A stretch of 64,000 bases of DNA from WFQV01 sp964611145 (GCA_964611145.1 CAZSYM010000001.1:62001-126000), one strand, 5' to 3'. Shown: positions 17,645-26,859, counted from the stretch's first letter. Made by a program: numbers and translations. Notes: generated by a model from the sequence alone, not told the origin.

Positions 17645-19372
17645 ATGAAAATGAGAAAAGCCTTTTTGCTTCTTGCTCTTTTTGCGGTTTTGGTTTTTAC
17701 GGGTTGTGGTTCGGATTTGCCAAAAGCCGATATGGTTCTGTTGCACGGAAATGTTATCACTGTTGACGATGCTCTGCCCCGCGCTCAAGCCGTGGCTGTT
17801 GGGAGCGATACCATTATCGCCGTAGGCTCCGACGAGGAGATAACAAAGTATATCGGGGAAAAAACGTATGTGTTGGATTTGAAGGGAAAAACGGTTTTGC
17901 CCGGTTTAATAGAAAGCCACGCACATTTTATGGCGACCGGAAAAGCCTTGATGGAATTGGATTTGAGCGACGCTAAGAATTGGGACGAGATAATAGCGCG
18001 CGCTGCCGAGAAAGCTCAGGAGCTAAAGCCCGGCGAGTGGATTATCGGTAGAGGGTGGCACCAGGAAAAATGGGATCCACCCGCAAGTCCGAACGTGGAA
18101 GGCTATCCTGTTCATGATGAATTGAGCCGTGCTACGCCTCGCAATCCCGTGCTTTTTTCTCATGCTAGCGGACACGCGGTCTTTGCAAATAAGCTCGCAA
18201 TGCAATTGGCGGGAATAGATTCTTCCACTCCCGATCCACCGGGAGGGAGAATTGTGAGAGATAGTACCGGCAGAGCCATCGGGGTTTTCGAAGAGGATGC
18301 CGCGGATTTAATCCGCCGTGTTTATGAGAAACAAACTAAAAATATTTCTCCCCAGAGAAGATTAGCTATCTATCGGAAGCAGGCGGAGCTTGCATCGCGG
18401 GAATGTGTGCGGAACGGATTGACAACTTTCCATGATGCTGGCGAATCCTTTGAGATGATAGATATTTTAAAAAATTTTGTTGACGAGGGGTTAATAAAAC
18501 CAAGACTTTATGTTATGGTTTATGAGGATAACATTAAGAGGCTGAAGGAGAAATTACCGAAGTATAAAATAATCGGTTATGCTAATAATCATTTGACCGT
18601 TAGGGCTTACAAACGCTACATAGACGGTGCTCTTGGCTCGCGGGGAGCCTTGATGTTAACTCCCTATGCCGATATGCCCGGATATTCGGGCTTGATGGTT
18701 ACGCCACTTGGAAAATTGGAAAAACAGATGCGGGTTGCTTTTGAGAACGGTTTTCAAGTCTGTACGCATGCAATTGGCGATAGAGGAAACAGACTTGTCT
18801 TGAATCTTTATGAAAAAATATTCGGAAACAAAGCAAAGGGAAATGATTTCCGTTGGAGAATTGAACACGCTCAGCATCTTTCTACGTATGATATTCCCCG
18901 CTTTGCTAAGCTTGGAGTTATTGCCGCAATGCAGGGAATACATTGTACCTCGGATGCGGGTTTTGTGATAAAACGCTTGGGATACGAAAGGGCAAAGCGC
19001 GGCGCCTATGTGTGGCGGAAACTTATCGATTCGGGCGCTATCATTTGTAACGGTACGGATTCCCCCGTTGAGAAGCTGAATCCGATTAAGAATTTCTATG
19101 CTTCCGTTACTCGCCGTACCGACGACGGGAAGGAATTTTTCCCCGAAGAAAAAATGACTCGCATGGAAGCATTGCGCTCCTATACTATTAACGGTGCTTA
19201 TGCCGCTTTTGAGGAGAATATTAAAGGCTCTATTACTCCGGGTAAACTCGCCGATTTTACCGTTGTTTCTAAGGATATTTTAACCGTGCCGGATTGGGAT
19301 ATTCTTAATACGAAAATTCTTTATACGATTATCGGTGGCAAAATTGTTTTTGATGCCTCGAAAAAACAATGA
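17645..19372 (+). CDS. Lipoprotein amidohydrolase of the YtcJ (amidohydrolase_3) family
   Basis: This 575-residue metal-dependent hydrolase has an N-terminal lipobox, FTGC (Cys near 21), unusual in a family usually found in the cytosol but common in FCB bacteria. Motifs: LPGLIESHAHF with two metal-binding His, an ATGKAL stretch typical of YtcJ, ATHAIGDRG-like CTHAIGDRG in the middle, RIEHAQ, NGTDSPVE with the late Asp, and a C-terminal ITPGKLADFTV that closes the composite beta-sandwich. Substrates of this family are poorly defined amides or imides. Position at the membrane suggests action on exogenous compounds. Two start codons two residues apart (17645 and 17651) are possible. The gene is divergent from the MltF-like gene. 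Confidence 0.9.
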   Translation: MKMRKAFLLLALFAVLVFTGCGSDLPKADMVLLHGNVITVDDALPRAQAVAVGSDTIIAVGSDEEITKYIGEKTYVLDLKGKTVLPGLIESHAHFMATGKALMELDLSDAKNWDEIIARAAEKAQELKPGEWIIGRGWHQEKWDPPASPNVEGYPVHDELSRATPRNPVLFSHASGHAVFANKLAMQLAGIDSSTPDPPGGRIVRDSTGRAIGVFEEDAADLIRRVYEKQTKNISPQRRLAIYRKQAELASRECVRNGLTTFHDAGESFEMIDILKNFVDEGLIKPRLYVMVYEDNIKRLKEKLPKYKIIGYANNHLTVRAYKRYIDGALGSRGALMLTPYADMPGYSGLMVTPLGKLEKQMRVAFENGFQVCTHAIGDRGNRLVLNLYEKIFGNKAKGNDFRWRIEHAQHLSTYDIPRFAKLGVIAAMQGIHCTSDAGFVIKRLGYERAKRGAYVWRKLIDSGAIICNGTDSPVEKLNPIKNFYASVTRRTDDGKEFFPEEKMTRMEALRSYTINGAYAAFEENIKGSITPGKLADFTVVSKDILTVPDWDILNTKILYTIIGGKIVFDASKKQ

Positions 19373-19376
19373 ATGT

Positions 19377-19404
19377 TTGTTAATCGTAAAATTTATTATC
19401 TTTG
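19377..19404 (+). promoter_or_regulatory. Bacteroidota-type promoter for the CBS-domain gene
   Basis: TTG at 19377-19379 and TATCTTTG at 19397-19404 are 17 bases apart, so both boxes match exactly at the short end of the normal spacing. An A-rich AAACAAAAA follows. The predicted leader is about 20 bases, ending in a GGAGG ribosome-binding site at 19423-19427. Confidence 0.55.
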
Positions 19405-19431
19405 GATAAACAAAAATCCGTTGGAGGAAAA

Positions 19432-19866
19432 ATGAAATACGTAAGGGAAATTCTTGAGAAAAAGGGAAAAGATGTTTGGTCAATAGCGCCTGAAGTTACA
19501 ATGTACGAGGCGTTGAAATTAATGGCGGAAAAAGACGTGGGCGCATTGCTTGTGATTAAGAACGATAAGGTTGTCGGGATTGTTTCCGAAAGAGATTATG
19601 CCAGAAAGGTGATTTTGCACGGTAAAAGCAGTAAGGAGATTTCTGTAAGCGAAATAATGACGCATGACGTTATTTGTATTTCCCCTTCGACGGAAGTGGA
19701 GCAGGCAATGGCAATTATGAGCGAGAAAAAGATACGGCATTTACCCGTAATGGAAGACGAAAAATTGGCGGGCATTATTTCGATTGGTGATGTGGTAAAA
19801 GCTATAATTGACCAAAAGGATTTCGTGATTGTAGAGCTTACGCGCTATATTACCGGTAGTTATTGA
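19432..19866 (+). CDS. Stand-alone CBS-domain pair (Bateman module) protein
   Basis: This 144-residue cytosolic protein consists of two CBS domains (about residues 8-63 and 72-130). Typical features are GALLVIKNDKVVGIVSERDY at the end of the first domain and IRHLPVMEDEKLAGIISIGD at the end of the second. Such modules bind adenosine nucleotides (AMP, ATP or SAM) and act as energy or ligand sensors. There is no fused enzyme. ATG 19432 is preferred over an in-frame ATG 30 bases earlier because GGAGG lies just upstream of it. The gene ends 7 bases inside the convergent PspC-domain gene. The partner protein is unknown. Confidence 0.92.
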   Translation: MKYVREILEKKGKDVWSIAPEVTMYEALKLMAEKDVGALLVIKNDKVVGIVSERDYARKVILHGKSSKEISVSEIMTHDVICISPSTEVEQAMAIMSEKKIRHLPVMEDEKLAGIISIGDVVKAIIDQKDFVIVELTRYITGSY

Positions 19867-20072
19867 TTTTCCTCCGCAGGGGGCATTGCCAACCAGAGCA
19901 AAAGGTAAAATATTATGCCGGGTAAAATCGCCGTGGCGATTGTGAACACCACATAGCCGAGGCGTACTAGGAAGGGATTCCAACCGAAACCCTCGGCGAT
20001 GCCGCCGCAAATGCCTGCAAGCTCCTTGTTCCGCGAGCGTCGAAAACGCCAATTCCTCTTCTCGTTTTCCAT
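19860..20072 (-). CDS. PspC-domain small membrane protein
   Basis: This 70-residue protein is a single PspC domain. A basic N-terminus (RRSRNKELAGICGGIAEG) carries the characteristic GICGG-x-A-x-x-x-G motif. A WNPFLVRLGYVVFTI helix and a second hydrophobic segment rich in Leu follow. It should be an inner-membrane protein of the phage-shock or envelope-stress type. No PspA or PspB gene is close. Its stop overlaps the convergent CBS gene by seven bases. The real upstream limit is the ATG at 20072, with only an A-rich ribosome-binding region. Confidence 0.87.
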   Translation of the reverse strand: MENEKRNWRFRRSRNKELAGICGGIAEGFGWNPFLVRLGYVVFTIATAILPGIIFYLLLWLAMPPAEENQ

Positions 20073-20143
20073 TTTTCTAAATGTAAATTTCCATTTCGTT
20101 TCTCAAAAATAGCCATTGGAGTCGAAAGATAGAAATGTGAAGT

Positions 20144-20818
20144 TTATATTTTTCCGAACGCCGCATTTGCTTCCGATATGAATTTTCTAACAAGGAGTTC
20201 GTCCTTACGCCCGCTTTCGTTTTCCACGCCCGTGTGGGAATCTACCCCGGCGGGACGCACAAATTCAATTGCTTCTTTTACGTTTTCGGGATTGAGTCCC
20301 CCTGCAAGAATTAGAGGTAAAGGGGAAAGTTCCCGTAAGGAACGACTGATTTCCCAATCGTGAGTTTTGCCCGTAGCACCGCTTGCTCCCGTAGCGGGAT
20401 CGTATGTGTCCGTGATGAAAGCATCGACGAACGGAGAAAATTTTCGAACGTTTTCTTTCAGTTCTTCAAAATTGTTTTTCGAGACCACAAGGCTTTTTAT
20501 CAATGGTGTTTCGGGCTGTAACTCTTTTAGCTTTTTAAGTTCCTTTTCGGAAATGTTACCGTGAATCTGTATCAATGTTGTTCCAAGCTCTTTTGAAAGA
20601 GCCGTTATTTCGTTCGCCTTTTCGAGATAGGTAATTAACACGCCGTACACTCCCGTCGGAAAATTTCGTATTATCGCCGACGCCTCTTTTCTGCTCAAAT
20701 CTTCTTTGTGAACCGGTAAAGCGAAGGGGAAACCTAAGAATTTTATCCCGTTTTTTATTAACATTTCCGCTTCCGCTTTGTCTATTATCCCTGCTATTTG
20801 AATGAAGTTCTTAAACAT
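20144..20818 (-). CDS. TrpF-like (phosphoribosylanthranilate isomerase fold) protein lacking catalytic Cys
   Basis: This 224-residue TIM-barrel protein is clearly related to TrpF. The strand-7/8 phosphate-binding motifs are kept (LILAGGLNPENV and GVDSHTGVEN), as are QIHG and the ATGKTHDW loop. Two residues essential in TrpF are changed. The N-terminal KICGI signature is QIAGI here, so the general-base Cys is Ala9. The Arg of the SPRYxS phosphate loop is also not found (LPVHKEDLS instead). The general-acid Asp (ITDTYD) is present. No other tryptophan gene is nearby. GGAGG lies 6 bases before the ATG. It is last in an operon with an AHSA1 protein, a rhomboid protease and a methyltransferase. 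It may isomerise another substrate or be non-catalytic; PRAI activity is doubtful. Confidence 0.75.
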   Translation of the reverse strand: MFKNFIQIAGIIDKAEAEMLIKNGIKFLGFPFALPVHKEDLSRKEASAIIRNFPTGVYGVLITYLEKANEITALSKELGTTLIQIHGNISEKELKKLKELQPETPLIKSLVVSKNNFEELKENVRKFSPFVDAFITDTYDPATGASGATGKTHDWEISRSLRELSPLPLILAGGLNPENVKEAIEFVRPAGVDSHTGVENESGRKDELLVRKFISEANAAFGKI

Positions 20819-20833
20819 CCGAATCCTCCGAAA

Positions 20834-21679
20834 TTAAAATTTTAACAGATTTAGCTCAAAGTGTTTTTTCCCTTTCGGGGCGTTGCCTATTACAATTATC
20901 CCGAAGACGAATAAATCCACGCTTGCTGTTACTCTTGAGCTTTGTTTGATTTCTTCCCATGCTTTTGTCATGCCGCGAGAATAGTATATGTCGTCAAAAA
21001 CAATTATTCCGCCTTCGGCTGTGCGGGGTAATATGGTCCGGAAGTATTTTATCGTTGGTTCGTATTTATGATTCCCGTCTATGAAGGCGAAATCCACGTG
21101 GTGTTTTTCGAGAATTGCGGGTAAGGTTGTCTCGAATTTTCCCTCCACTGTTTTCACGTTTTGGAAATGTAATCTCTCGAAGGTCTTGCGGGAAATCTCG
21201 GAGCGATGCGGAGAACCCTCAAGCGTGATTAGATTTCCTTTCCCGTTTAATTTCAACGCCGCCGCTTGATATGCTCCGGAAAGCCCGATGCACGTCCCGA
21301 GCTCCAAACAGACTTCGGGCGTAAATTTTCTTATCAGTTTAAAAAGCAATGTATCCCAAAATTTCGAACGACTTCCCACTTTTGCCAACGTTGAAATTTT
21401 TTCCTTTCCTTCAATATTTCCTTCATGTGTCCATTTGGGAATGCTTTCGGATGAGTTGGAGTATTCTTTACGAAGAATCTCTATTTCGGAGACTAAGGGA
21501 ATTTCTTCGGGAAGAATGCTTTCGGCAAGGGTTTCTTTTATTGCTTCGGCAATCTTGGAAATGTGCGGGGATTCGGCTTCAATCATCTTTCTAATTGTTT
21601 TTTCTCTGAAGAAAATGAGCGGGGTTTTCTTCAAGAAGTTAAAACTCTGCCATAGAATTATGTTTGCCTTTGTCGCCAT
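20834..21679 (-). CDS. Class I SAM-dependent methyltransferase (Methyltransf_24-like)
   Basis: This 281-residue protein has a Rossmann-type methyltransferase domain. The SAM-binding motif I is VCLELGTCIGLSGAY, followed by an acidic strand-2 end in LITLEGS, DFAFIDGNHKYEPT and GGIIVFDDIYYSRG. The FIDGNH and FDD motifs resemble metal-dependent O-methyltransferases and the family that acts on small molecules or sugars. The N-terminal 80 residues have no motif that I recognise. It starts only 3 bases after the rhomboid gene stop, and the TrpF-like gene starts 15 bases after its own stop. The substrate is unknown, and the neighbourhood does not define it. Confidence 0.85.
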   Translation of the reverse strand: MATKANIILWQSFNFLKKTPLIFFREKTIRKMIEAESPHISKIAEAIKETLAESILPEEIPLVSEIEILRKEYSNSSESIPKWTHEGNIEGKEKISTLAKVGSRSKFWDTLLFKLIRKFTPEVCLELGTCIGLSGAYQAAALKLNGKGNLITLEGSPHRSEISRKTFERLHFQNVKTVEGKFETTLPAILEKHHVDFAFIDGNHKYEPTIKYFRTILPRTAEGGIIVFDDIYYSRGMTKAWEEIKQSSRVTASVDLFVFGIIVIGNAPKGKKHFELNLLKF

Positions 21680-21682
21680 TTT

Positions 21683-22327
21683 TTAATCGTATTTGATTTC
21701 CAAATCGTTTTTATCCCAATCCTCCGGTTCGTCTTCCCAATCATATTTTTTATAGGGGTCTTGTTTTCGGAATACGAAAGCGAGAAGGAAACCGGTTAAC
21801 AATCCGAAAAAGTGGGATTCGAAAGAGATGTGCCTGTCGAGCGGAAAGACGCCCCAGACCATTCCGCCGTATAGGAAAACGACGAGCAAAGCTACGGCTA
21901 TCGCGCGAATGTCCCTGCGCACAACTCCGCTAAAGAACAGAAAGGCACCCAAGCCGTAAATCAATCCGCTCGCTCCTATGTGAAATGCTTGCCGCGCAAA
22001 TATCCAGACGAGAATGCCGGGTACAAAATAGAGCAGAGCAAAGACCTTTTCCGATGCGGTGGGATAAAAATATTTTACCGCCCAGCCCAAGATTAAGAGA
22101 GGAAAGGCGTTTGAAAGGAGATGATTGAAATTGGCATGAATTAACGGGGCGAAAAGAATCCCCTTGAGTCCCGATAGCGAGCGGGGATAAATGCCCAGGA
22201 ATGTGAGATTTGTTTTTAGGAAAACTTCGAGGAGCTTTATGTTCACTATTAATAAGACAAAAAGCGCAGGAAAAGAAAATGCCGTGAGTACCCTGCGCGT
22301 TTCCTTACGTTCGGAATTTTCGTTCAC
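21683..22327 (-). CDS. Rhomboid-family intramembrane serine protease
   Basis: This 214-residue polytopic protein has about six hydrophobic segments. Rhomboid hallmarks are LIHANFNHLLSN (His and Asn of the second helix), GASGLIYG with the nucleophile Ser, and the catalytic His in FESHFFGLLTG. An active serine protease that cuts within the membrane is therefore predicted. The C-terminus is acidic and cytosolic. The start is GTG 22327, one or two bases after the upstream AHSA1 stop, which indicates translational coupling. The substrate is unknown. Confidence 0.9.
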   Translation of the reverse strand: MNENSERKETRRVLTAFSFPALFVLLIVNIKLLEVFLKTNLTFLGIYPRSLSGLKGILFAPLIHANFNHLLSNAFPLLILGWAVKYFYPTASEKVFALLYFVPGILVWIFARQAFHIGASGLIYGLGAFLFFSGVVRRDIRAIAVALLVVFLYGGMVWGVFPLDRHISFESHFFGLLTGFLLAFVFRKQDPYKKYDWEDEPEDWDKNDLEIKYD

Positions 22328-22328
22328 T

Positions 22329-22727
22329 TTATTCTTCTTCGGAGAAAAATTCTTTCATCGGTTTGAAATAATTCTCGCGCCAGCTCTGACGATATTTTTT
22401 CCCTTCGCCGTCGGGAAGATTTTCGTGGATTATGGTTAATTTCGTTCCTTCTTTGATTTCTTCCAACATCAAGGTAATGACAGAATCTTCCGCTTCCTCC
22501 GGGAAGTCCGCTGCGCGCCAGCTTTGCACGATCTTGTTGAATCTGTAAAGTTTCAGATTTTTGCCGGTGATGTAACCGTCAATTACGGAAAATTCCGCAT
22601 CCACACGCCTTTCAATCTCCGCCTCCTTTCCTGTGAATGCGCTGTGCTTTTTGCTGTCCAACCATGCTTCGTAAATCGTTCTGGGTTTTACGGGTAATTT
22701 TAATGTCATTTTAATGGTTTCTGCCAT
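22329..22727 (-). CDS. AHSA1/SRPBCC-domain protein
   Basis: This 132-residue cytosolic protein has the START-like fold of the activator of Hsp90 ATPase homologue 1 family. It shows LPVKPRTIYEAWLDSKKHSA at the start, a FSVIDGYITGKNLKLYRFNKIVQSWR-type core beta-sheet (about residues 46-72), and a final amphipathic helix after the ENYFKPMKEFF segment. This family binds hydrophobic ligands or partner proteins, and no enzymatic activity can be inferred. GAGG lies 5 bases before the ATG. It is the first gene of a four-gene minus-strand operon that continues with the rhomboid protease. Confidence 0.87.
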   Translation of the reverse strand: MAETIKMTLKLPVKPRTIYEAWLDSKKHSAFTGKEAEIERRVDAEFSVIDGYITGKNLKLYRFNKIVQSWRAADFPEEAEDSVITLMLEEIKEGTKLTIIHENLPDGEGKKYRQSWRENYFKPMKEFFSEEE

Positions 22728-22822
22728 TCCAACCTCAATAGTTTTTTTCTTATCGTGACGTCCAATTCTAAAAATATTAAATAAATGACAAAAATAAAAA
22801 TTTATGGTAGAGGAATAAGATG

Positions 22823-24820
22823 TTATTTCAAATAAATCACTTTTATAACCGCATTTTGAATTCCTTCGCTTAGCCTTACAAAATAAATACCCGACGCCAA
22901 TTTTCTTTTTATGTTGCGTGGAGAGAGGACAAGCTTGTGAATTCCCGCATCCATGAAAGAGTTTAGAACGGTAGATAGTCTTCGTCCCAGTGCATCGTAA
23001 AACTCGATTTTAACCCGCCCGGAACGAGGTAGATAAAATTCGAGAGTTGTTTTTTCCTTAAAAGGATTTGGATAGTTCGGATAAATTTCGAGCGTATGCG
23101 AAGCAAAGGGATTCGGCATTTGTTCGAAAGCGTTTTTCAAAATAAAATTCTCGGGGTCAAAAATAATTCCCGTGGGTTTTGTCGAAATCACAAAGGAGAA
23201 ACTTTGACGGAGGGAATCGTTGAAAACCACAACGTTTGTATCCCCCTTTTCCGTTTTAATCTTTAGTTTTATTGGCATTGTAAAGAATGCGGGATTTGTA
23301 TTTTCCGCCTGCTCGATAAGAACCGTCGCTTTGAATTTCCCTTTTCCCAACGCCTTGTAATTCCATGAGTAAAAATAGATAGGGAAATTCTCTCCGAATA
23401 TCCATTCATCAAAAAAGTAATCCAAGTTTTTACCGGTGAATCTATTTACAAATGAGGAAAAATCTTTTATCGAAGCGTTGCCGTAGGAAAAAGATGGGCT
23501 TGTCGCGTAGCTTTTGATTAAGGAAAAGAACATGGAATCTCCCAGCACTCCTCGCAGCATATGCAAAATTACCGCTCCTTTTGCATAACTTCTTTCGTAA
23601 TTAAAAATTCCGTCGAGCGTTGAAATATCTTCTGCATAAACACTTCCCTTTGCTTCTTTCGCTCTTTCGATGAGTCGGGAGATTTTCATTCTATAAGCTT
23701 CTTTCCCCTCGTAACGCTCGCGGTAGAGCGCTTCGGAATACGTTGCAAATCCTTCGTGCAGCCAGATGTCGTGCCACGTGGCGCATGTGATTTTATCACC
23801 GAACCATTGATGGGAAAGTTCGTGTACAACCACATCTTGGGTGAACGCTCCGAGTGAAGTAATGGTTTGATGTTCCATTCCGCCGTTGAATCCGAATTCA
23901 ACTTCTCCGTATTTTTCTTTTGTGAAAGGGTAAGTTCCGTAAATCTCGGAAAAGAAGCGCAAGGCATTAAGAGTAACGGGAAACAATTCTTCCGCGCGGC
24001 GATAATCTTCGGGGAGAATGTAATGTTCTACGGGCATCGAATCGGTCGGGGAATAATGAAAGTAATCCGTATGATTTTCAAAGTTGGAGACGGTAACGGC
24101 AATCAAATAATTTGCAATGGGATAATTTGTTTTCCAAAGGAAGGTGCGTGTTCCGTCGCCGTTATAAACATTTTTGAGAAGCACGCCGTTAGAAACCGCA
24201 AAGAGATTTTTAGAAACCGTGATTTTAATGGAAGCCGAATCGGCTTTATCTGCGGGGTCATCCTTACATGGAAACCAAGTAAAAGCACCGTAAGGTTCGC
24301 TGAGAGTCCAAATCCACGGGATGTTTCCATGTTTCGAGAAAACAAATCCGCCGTAACCAGTTGGCTTGGGTTTCCCGTGATAAAAAATCTTTACCGAAAA
24401 AAGCTCTCCCGAAGAAAGAGGAACGCTCGGTTCAATCTCCAAAAAATCCGCTTGATGAGTAAACTTAAGATTTTGCTTTCCCACGACGGAATCGGCTTTT
24501 AATGTGTGGGAAAAATCCAGAACTACGTATTTCAAATTATCGGTTAAGGCTTTCATCCGAATAAGGACGTTTCCGGATATCGTCGAATCGCGGTCGTTTA
24601 TCGTTAAATCCAAAGCGTAGTAGGTAACGTCGATATTTTCGTCACCGGGGTAAAGCGCCTTGTTATGTGCAAGAGCATTGTTCCCAAAGGGGAGGAAAAT
24701 AAAAACAAGAAAAAAGACGAGGAAAAGAAAAGCTTTGGCACCGTGCATGTTAAAAGGGAGACGAAGCCGAAGAGAGTCGCAAAGCAGGGAAATATCGTGT
24801 TTAAATTTCGGATTTGTCAT
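22823..24820 (-). CDS. Secreted M1-family aminopeptidase with T9SS sorting domain
   Basis: This protein has up to 665 residues. The export signal is the hydrophobic run at residues 29-51. The first ATG has no clear ribosome-binding site, and an internal ATG at 24748 (residue 25) gives a more conventional signal peptide, so the true start is uncertain. The zinc aminopeptidase core has the substrate loop GGMEH (313-317), HELSH (His333, Glu334, His337) and the third ligand Glu356, 18 residues after His337, as in M1 enzymes. The C-terminal 80 residues form a type A T9SS sorting domain with YPNYPNPF, FYDALGRRL and GIYFVRL. It should be secreted and release N-terminal residues from peptides outside the cell. 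It lies after the OPT transporter, beyond a terminator. Confidence 0.93.
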   Translation of the reverse strand: MTNPKFKHDISLLCDSLRLRLPFNMHGAKAFLFLVFFLVFIFLPFGNNALAHNKALYPGDENIDVTYYALDLTINDRDSTISGNVLIRMKALTDNLKYVVLDFSHTLKADSVVGKQNLKFTHQADFLEIEPSVPLSSGELFSVKIFYHGKPKPTGYGGFVFSKHGNIPWIWTLSEPYGAFTWFPCKDDPADKADSASIKITVSKNLFAVSNGVLLKNVYNGDGTRTFLWKTNYPIANYLIAVTVSNFENHTDYFHYSPTDSMPVEHYILPEDYRRAEELFPVTLNALRFFSEIYGTYPFTKEKYGEVEFGFNGGMEHQTITSLGAFTQDVVVHELSHQWFGDKITCATWHDIWLHEGFATYSEALYRERYEGKEAYRMKISRLIERAKEAKGSVYAEDISTLDGIFNYERSYAKGAVILHMLRGVLGDSMFFSLIKSYATSPSFSYGNASIKDFSSFVNRFTGKNLDYFFDEWIFGENFPIYFYSWNYKALGKGKFKATVLIEQAENTNPAFFTMPIKLKIKTEKGDTNVVVFNDSLRQSFSFVISTKPTGIIFDPENFILKNAFEQMPNPFASHTLEIYPNYPNPFKEKTTLEFYLPRSGRVKIEFYDALGRRLSTVLNSFMDAGIHKLVLSPRNIKRKLASGIYFVRLSEGIQNAVIKVIYLK

Positions 24821-24832
24821 AATATTAAAAGG

Positions 24833-24860
24833 AAAGCGGTTCGATTAACCGAACCGCTTT
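24833..24860 (-). terminator. Terminator after the OPT transporter gene
   Basis: A perfect 11-bp inverted repeat, AAAGCGGTTCG (24833-24843) and CGAACCGCTTT (24850-24860), encloses a 6-base loop. On the minus strand it is followed by a T-rich but interrupted tract. It sits 9 bases after the OPT stop and 13 bases before the start of the M1 gene, separating the two transcripts. Confidence 0.75.
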
Positions 24861-24868
24861 CAGTAAGA

Positions 24869-26848
24869 TTAATTTTCTTCCGCTTTAGCTCGCATCGAAT
24901 CCCAAATCATATAAGCACACAAAAGTGCGAACATTACCAGGCCGAGTATTTCGGCGGAATTGGATTCGAACCATTCTTTGTTAACCCAATTTATATTGAA
25001 ATATCTGAGCATTGCGCTGATAACACCCATTAAAGCGCCACCGGCGATAAAACCGGAAGCTATCAGCGTTCCTCTTTCTTTTCTTGCTTTATTAACCTTT
25101 GCATCTTTGCTACGCGTGGAAACGTACCAGGAAATTATTCCGCCTACGAGAATCGGGGTGTTCAATTCGAGCGGTATATACATACCGAGAGCAAATGCCA
25201 AGGCGGGAACGTCGACCATTAGCAAAATCAAAGCCATCAGCATTCCTGCGATGTACATCATCCACGGTGCGGGTTGATTGGACATTAACGGTTGAATAAC
25301 GGCTGCCATTGCGTTGGCTTGGGGAGCCACCAACGCCCCTTCGCCCGTGAATCCGTAGGTTTGATTTAGAATCAAAATGACCCAAGCCACCGTCGCGGCG
25401 GAAAAAGCCGTACCGACGAATTTCCACGTTTCCTGTTTATACGGCGAGGAACCGAGCCAATAACCGATTTTCAAATCGGTGATAAAAGAGCCCGAAACAG
25501 AAAGAGCCGTACAAACGACGCCTCCGATAATCAAAGCGGAAACCATGCCTGCCTTTCCGGAAAGTCCGACTGCAACAAGAATAAGCGAAGAAAGAATAAG
25601 TGTCATCAAAGTCATACCGGAAACAGGGTTCGTTCCCACGATAGCAATTGCATTAGCCGCTACAGTGGTAAATAGGAAAGAGATGATTAACACGATAAGC
25701 AATCCCACGAGTGCATAAGTCAAATTGTGTACAACGCCCAAATAGAAGAATATCAAAATTACCACGGCGACCAAAGCTATTCCGGCGGCAATTATTCCCA
25801 TCGATAAATCTCGTTGCGTGCGAACGTGTCCGTCGCTTTTCTTTCCTCCGAATATTTCTTTGACTCCCAGAACGAAAGCGGATTTGATTATACCGGAAGA
25901 ACGGATTATGCCAATCAAACCAGCCATCGCTATTCCGCCTATCCCTATATGTCGAACATAATTGCGGAATATCTGCTCGGCGGACATATCTTTGATAAGC
26001 GTAGTCACATTAGCCCCGATGGGATGAGTAATGGCGGGTCCCAGATAAGCAAAAATCGGAATGATGACAAACCATGCTACAAACGACCCTGCAGCAATGA
26101 TAGCCGCATATTTTAATCCTACGATGTATCCCAATCCCATTACCGCGGCGCCTACGTTAAGTTTGAATACGAGCTTGAATTTTTCGGCGATAGTGTTTCC
26201 TATATCAATCACGCGAGTAGAGAACACTTCGCTCCACCATCCGAAAGTAGCAACGATGAAGTCGTAAATACCGCCAATCAGACCTGCCACCACGAGAACT
26301 GCAGCTTGATTACCTCCCTTTTCACCGGCTACAAGCACTTCCGTAGTTGCCGTGGCTTCGGGAAAGGGAAACTTGCCGTGCATTTCCGCAACGAAATATT
26401 TTCTAAAGGGTATCAAAAAAAGTATTCCCAAAAAGCCCCCCAACAAGGAAGCCATGAACACCTGGAAAAATTCCGCTTCGAGGTGGAGAATATAAAGGGC
26501 GGGAATCGTAAAGATAGCTCCGGCAACAACCGCTCCCGAAGTGGCGCCTATGGATTGAATAATCACATTTTCGCCCAACGCCTGGTTCCGTTTAAAAGCC
26601 GCCGAAAGCCCCACGGCTATGATGGCAATCGGAATGGCGGCTTCGAACACCTGTCCTATTTTAAGTCCCAAATAAGCCGCGGCACCGGAAAAGAGTATTG
26701 CCATTAAAAGTCCCCAGAGCACCGACCATAAATTCACTTCCGGGTAAACTTTGTCCGGTAGCATTATGGGAATATACTTTTCACCCGGCTTTAGTTCGGT
26801 ATAAGCATTTTCGGGTAATCCCGCAACTCGATTGTTTTGTTCGCTCAT
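24869..26848 (-). CDS. OPT-family oligopeptide transporter
   Basis: This 659-residue inner-membrane protein has about 14-16 hydrophobic segments. The N-terminus shows the prokaryotic OPT pattern: ELKPGEKYIPIMLPDKVYPE, then a first helix with YLGLKIGQVFEAAIP, and ENVIIQSIGATSGAVVAG. Members take up oligopeptides, or in some clades iron-chelator complexes, by proton symport. GGGGAG precedes the ATG by 6-8 bases. It starts 11 bases after the stop of the S8 protease gene and ends at a strong terminator. The protease neighbours on both sides make peptide uptake the favoured role, an inference from context. Confidence 0.93.
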   Translation of the reverse strand: MSEQNNRVAGLPENAYTELKPGEKYIPIMLPDKVYPEVNLWSVLWGLLMAILFSGAAAYLGLKIGQVFEAAIPIAIIAVGLSAAFKRNQALGENVIIQSIGATSGAVVAGAIFTIPALYILHLEAEFFQVFMASLLGGFLGILFLIPFRKYFVAEMHGKFPFPEATATTEVLVAGEKGGNQAAVLVVAGLIGGIYDFIVATFGWWSEVFSTRVIDIGNTIAEKFKLVFKLNVGAAVMGLGYIVGLKYAAIIAAGSFVAWFVIIPIFAYLGPAITHPIGANVTTLIKDMSAEQIFRNYVRHIGIGGIAMAGLIGIIRSSGIIKSAFVLGVKEIFGGKKSDGHVRTQRDLSMGIIAAGIALVAVVILIFFYLGVVHNLTYALVGLLIVLIISFLFTTVAANAIAIVGTNPVSGMTLMTLILSSLILVAVGLSGKAGMVSALIIGGVVCTALSVSGSFITDLKIGYWLGSSPYKQETWKFVGTAFSAATVAWVILILNQTYGFTGEGALVAPQANAMAAVIQPLMSNQPAPWMMYIAGMLMALILLMVDVPALAFALGMYIPLELNTPILVGGIISWYVSTRSKDAKVNKARKERGTLIASGFIAGGALMGVISAMLRYFNINWVNKEWFESNSAEILGLVMFALLCAYMIWDSMRAKAEEN

Positions 26849-26859
26849 AAATCACTCCC

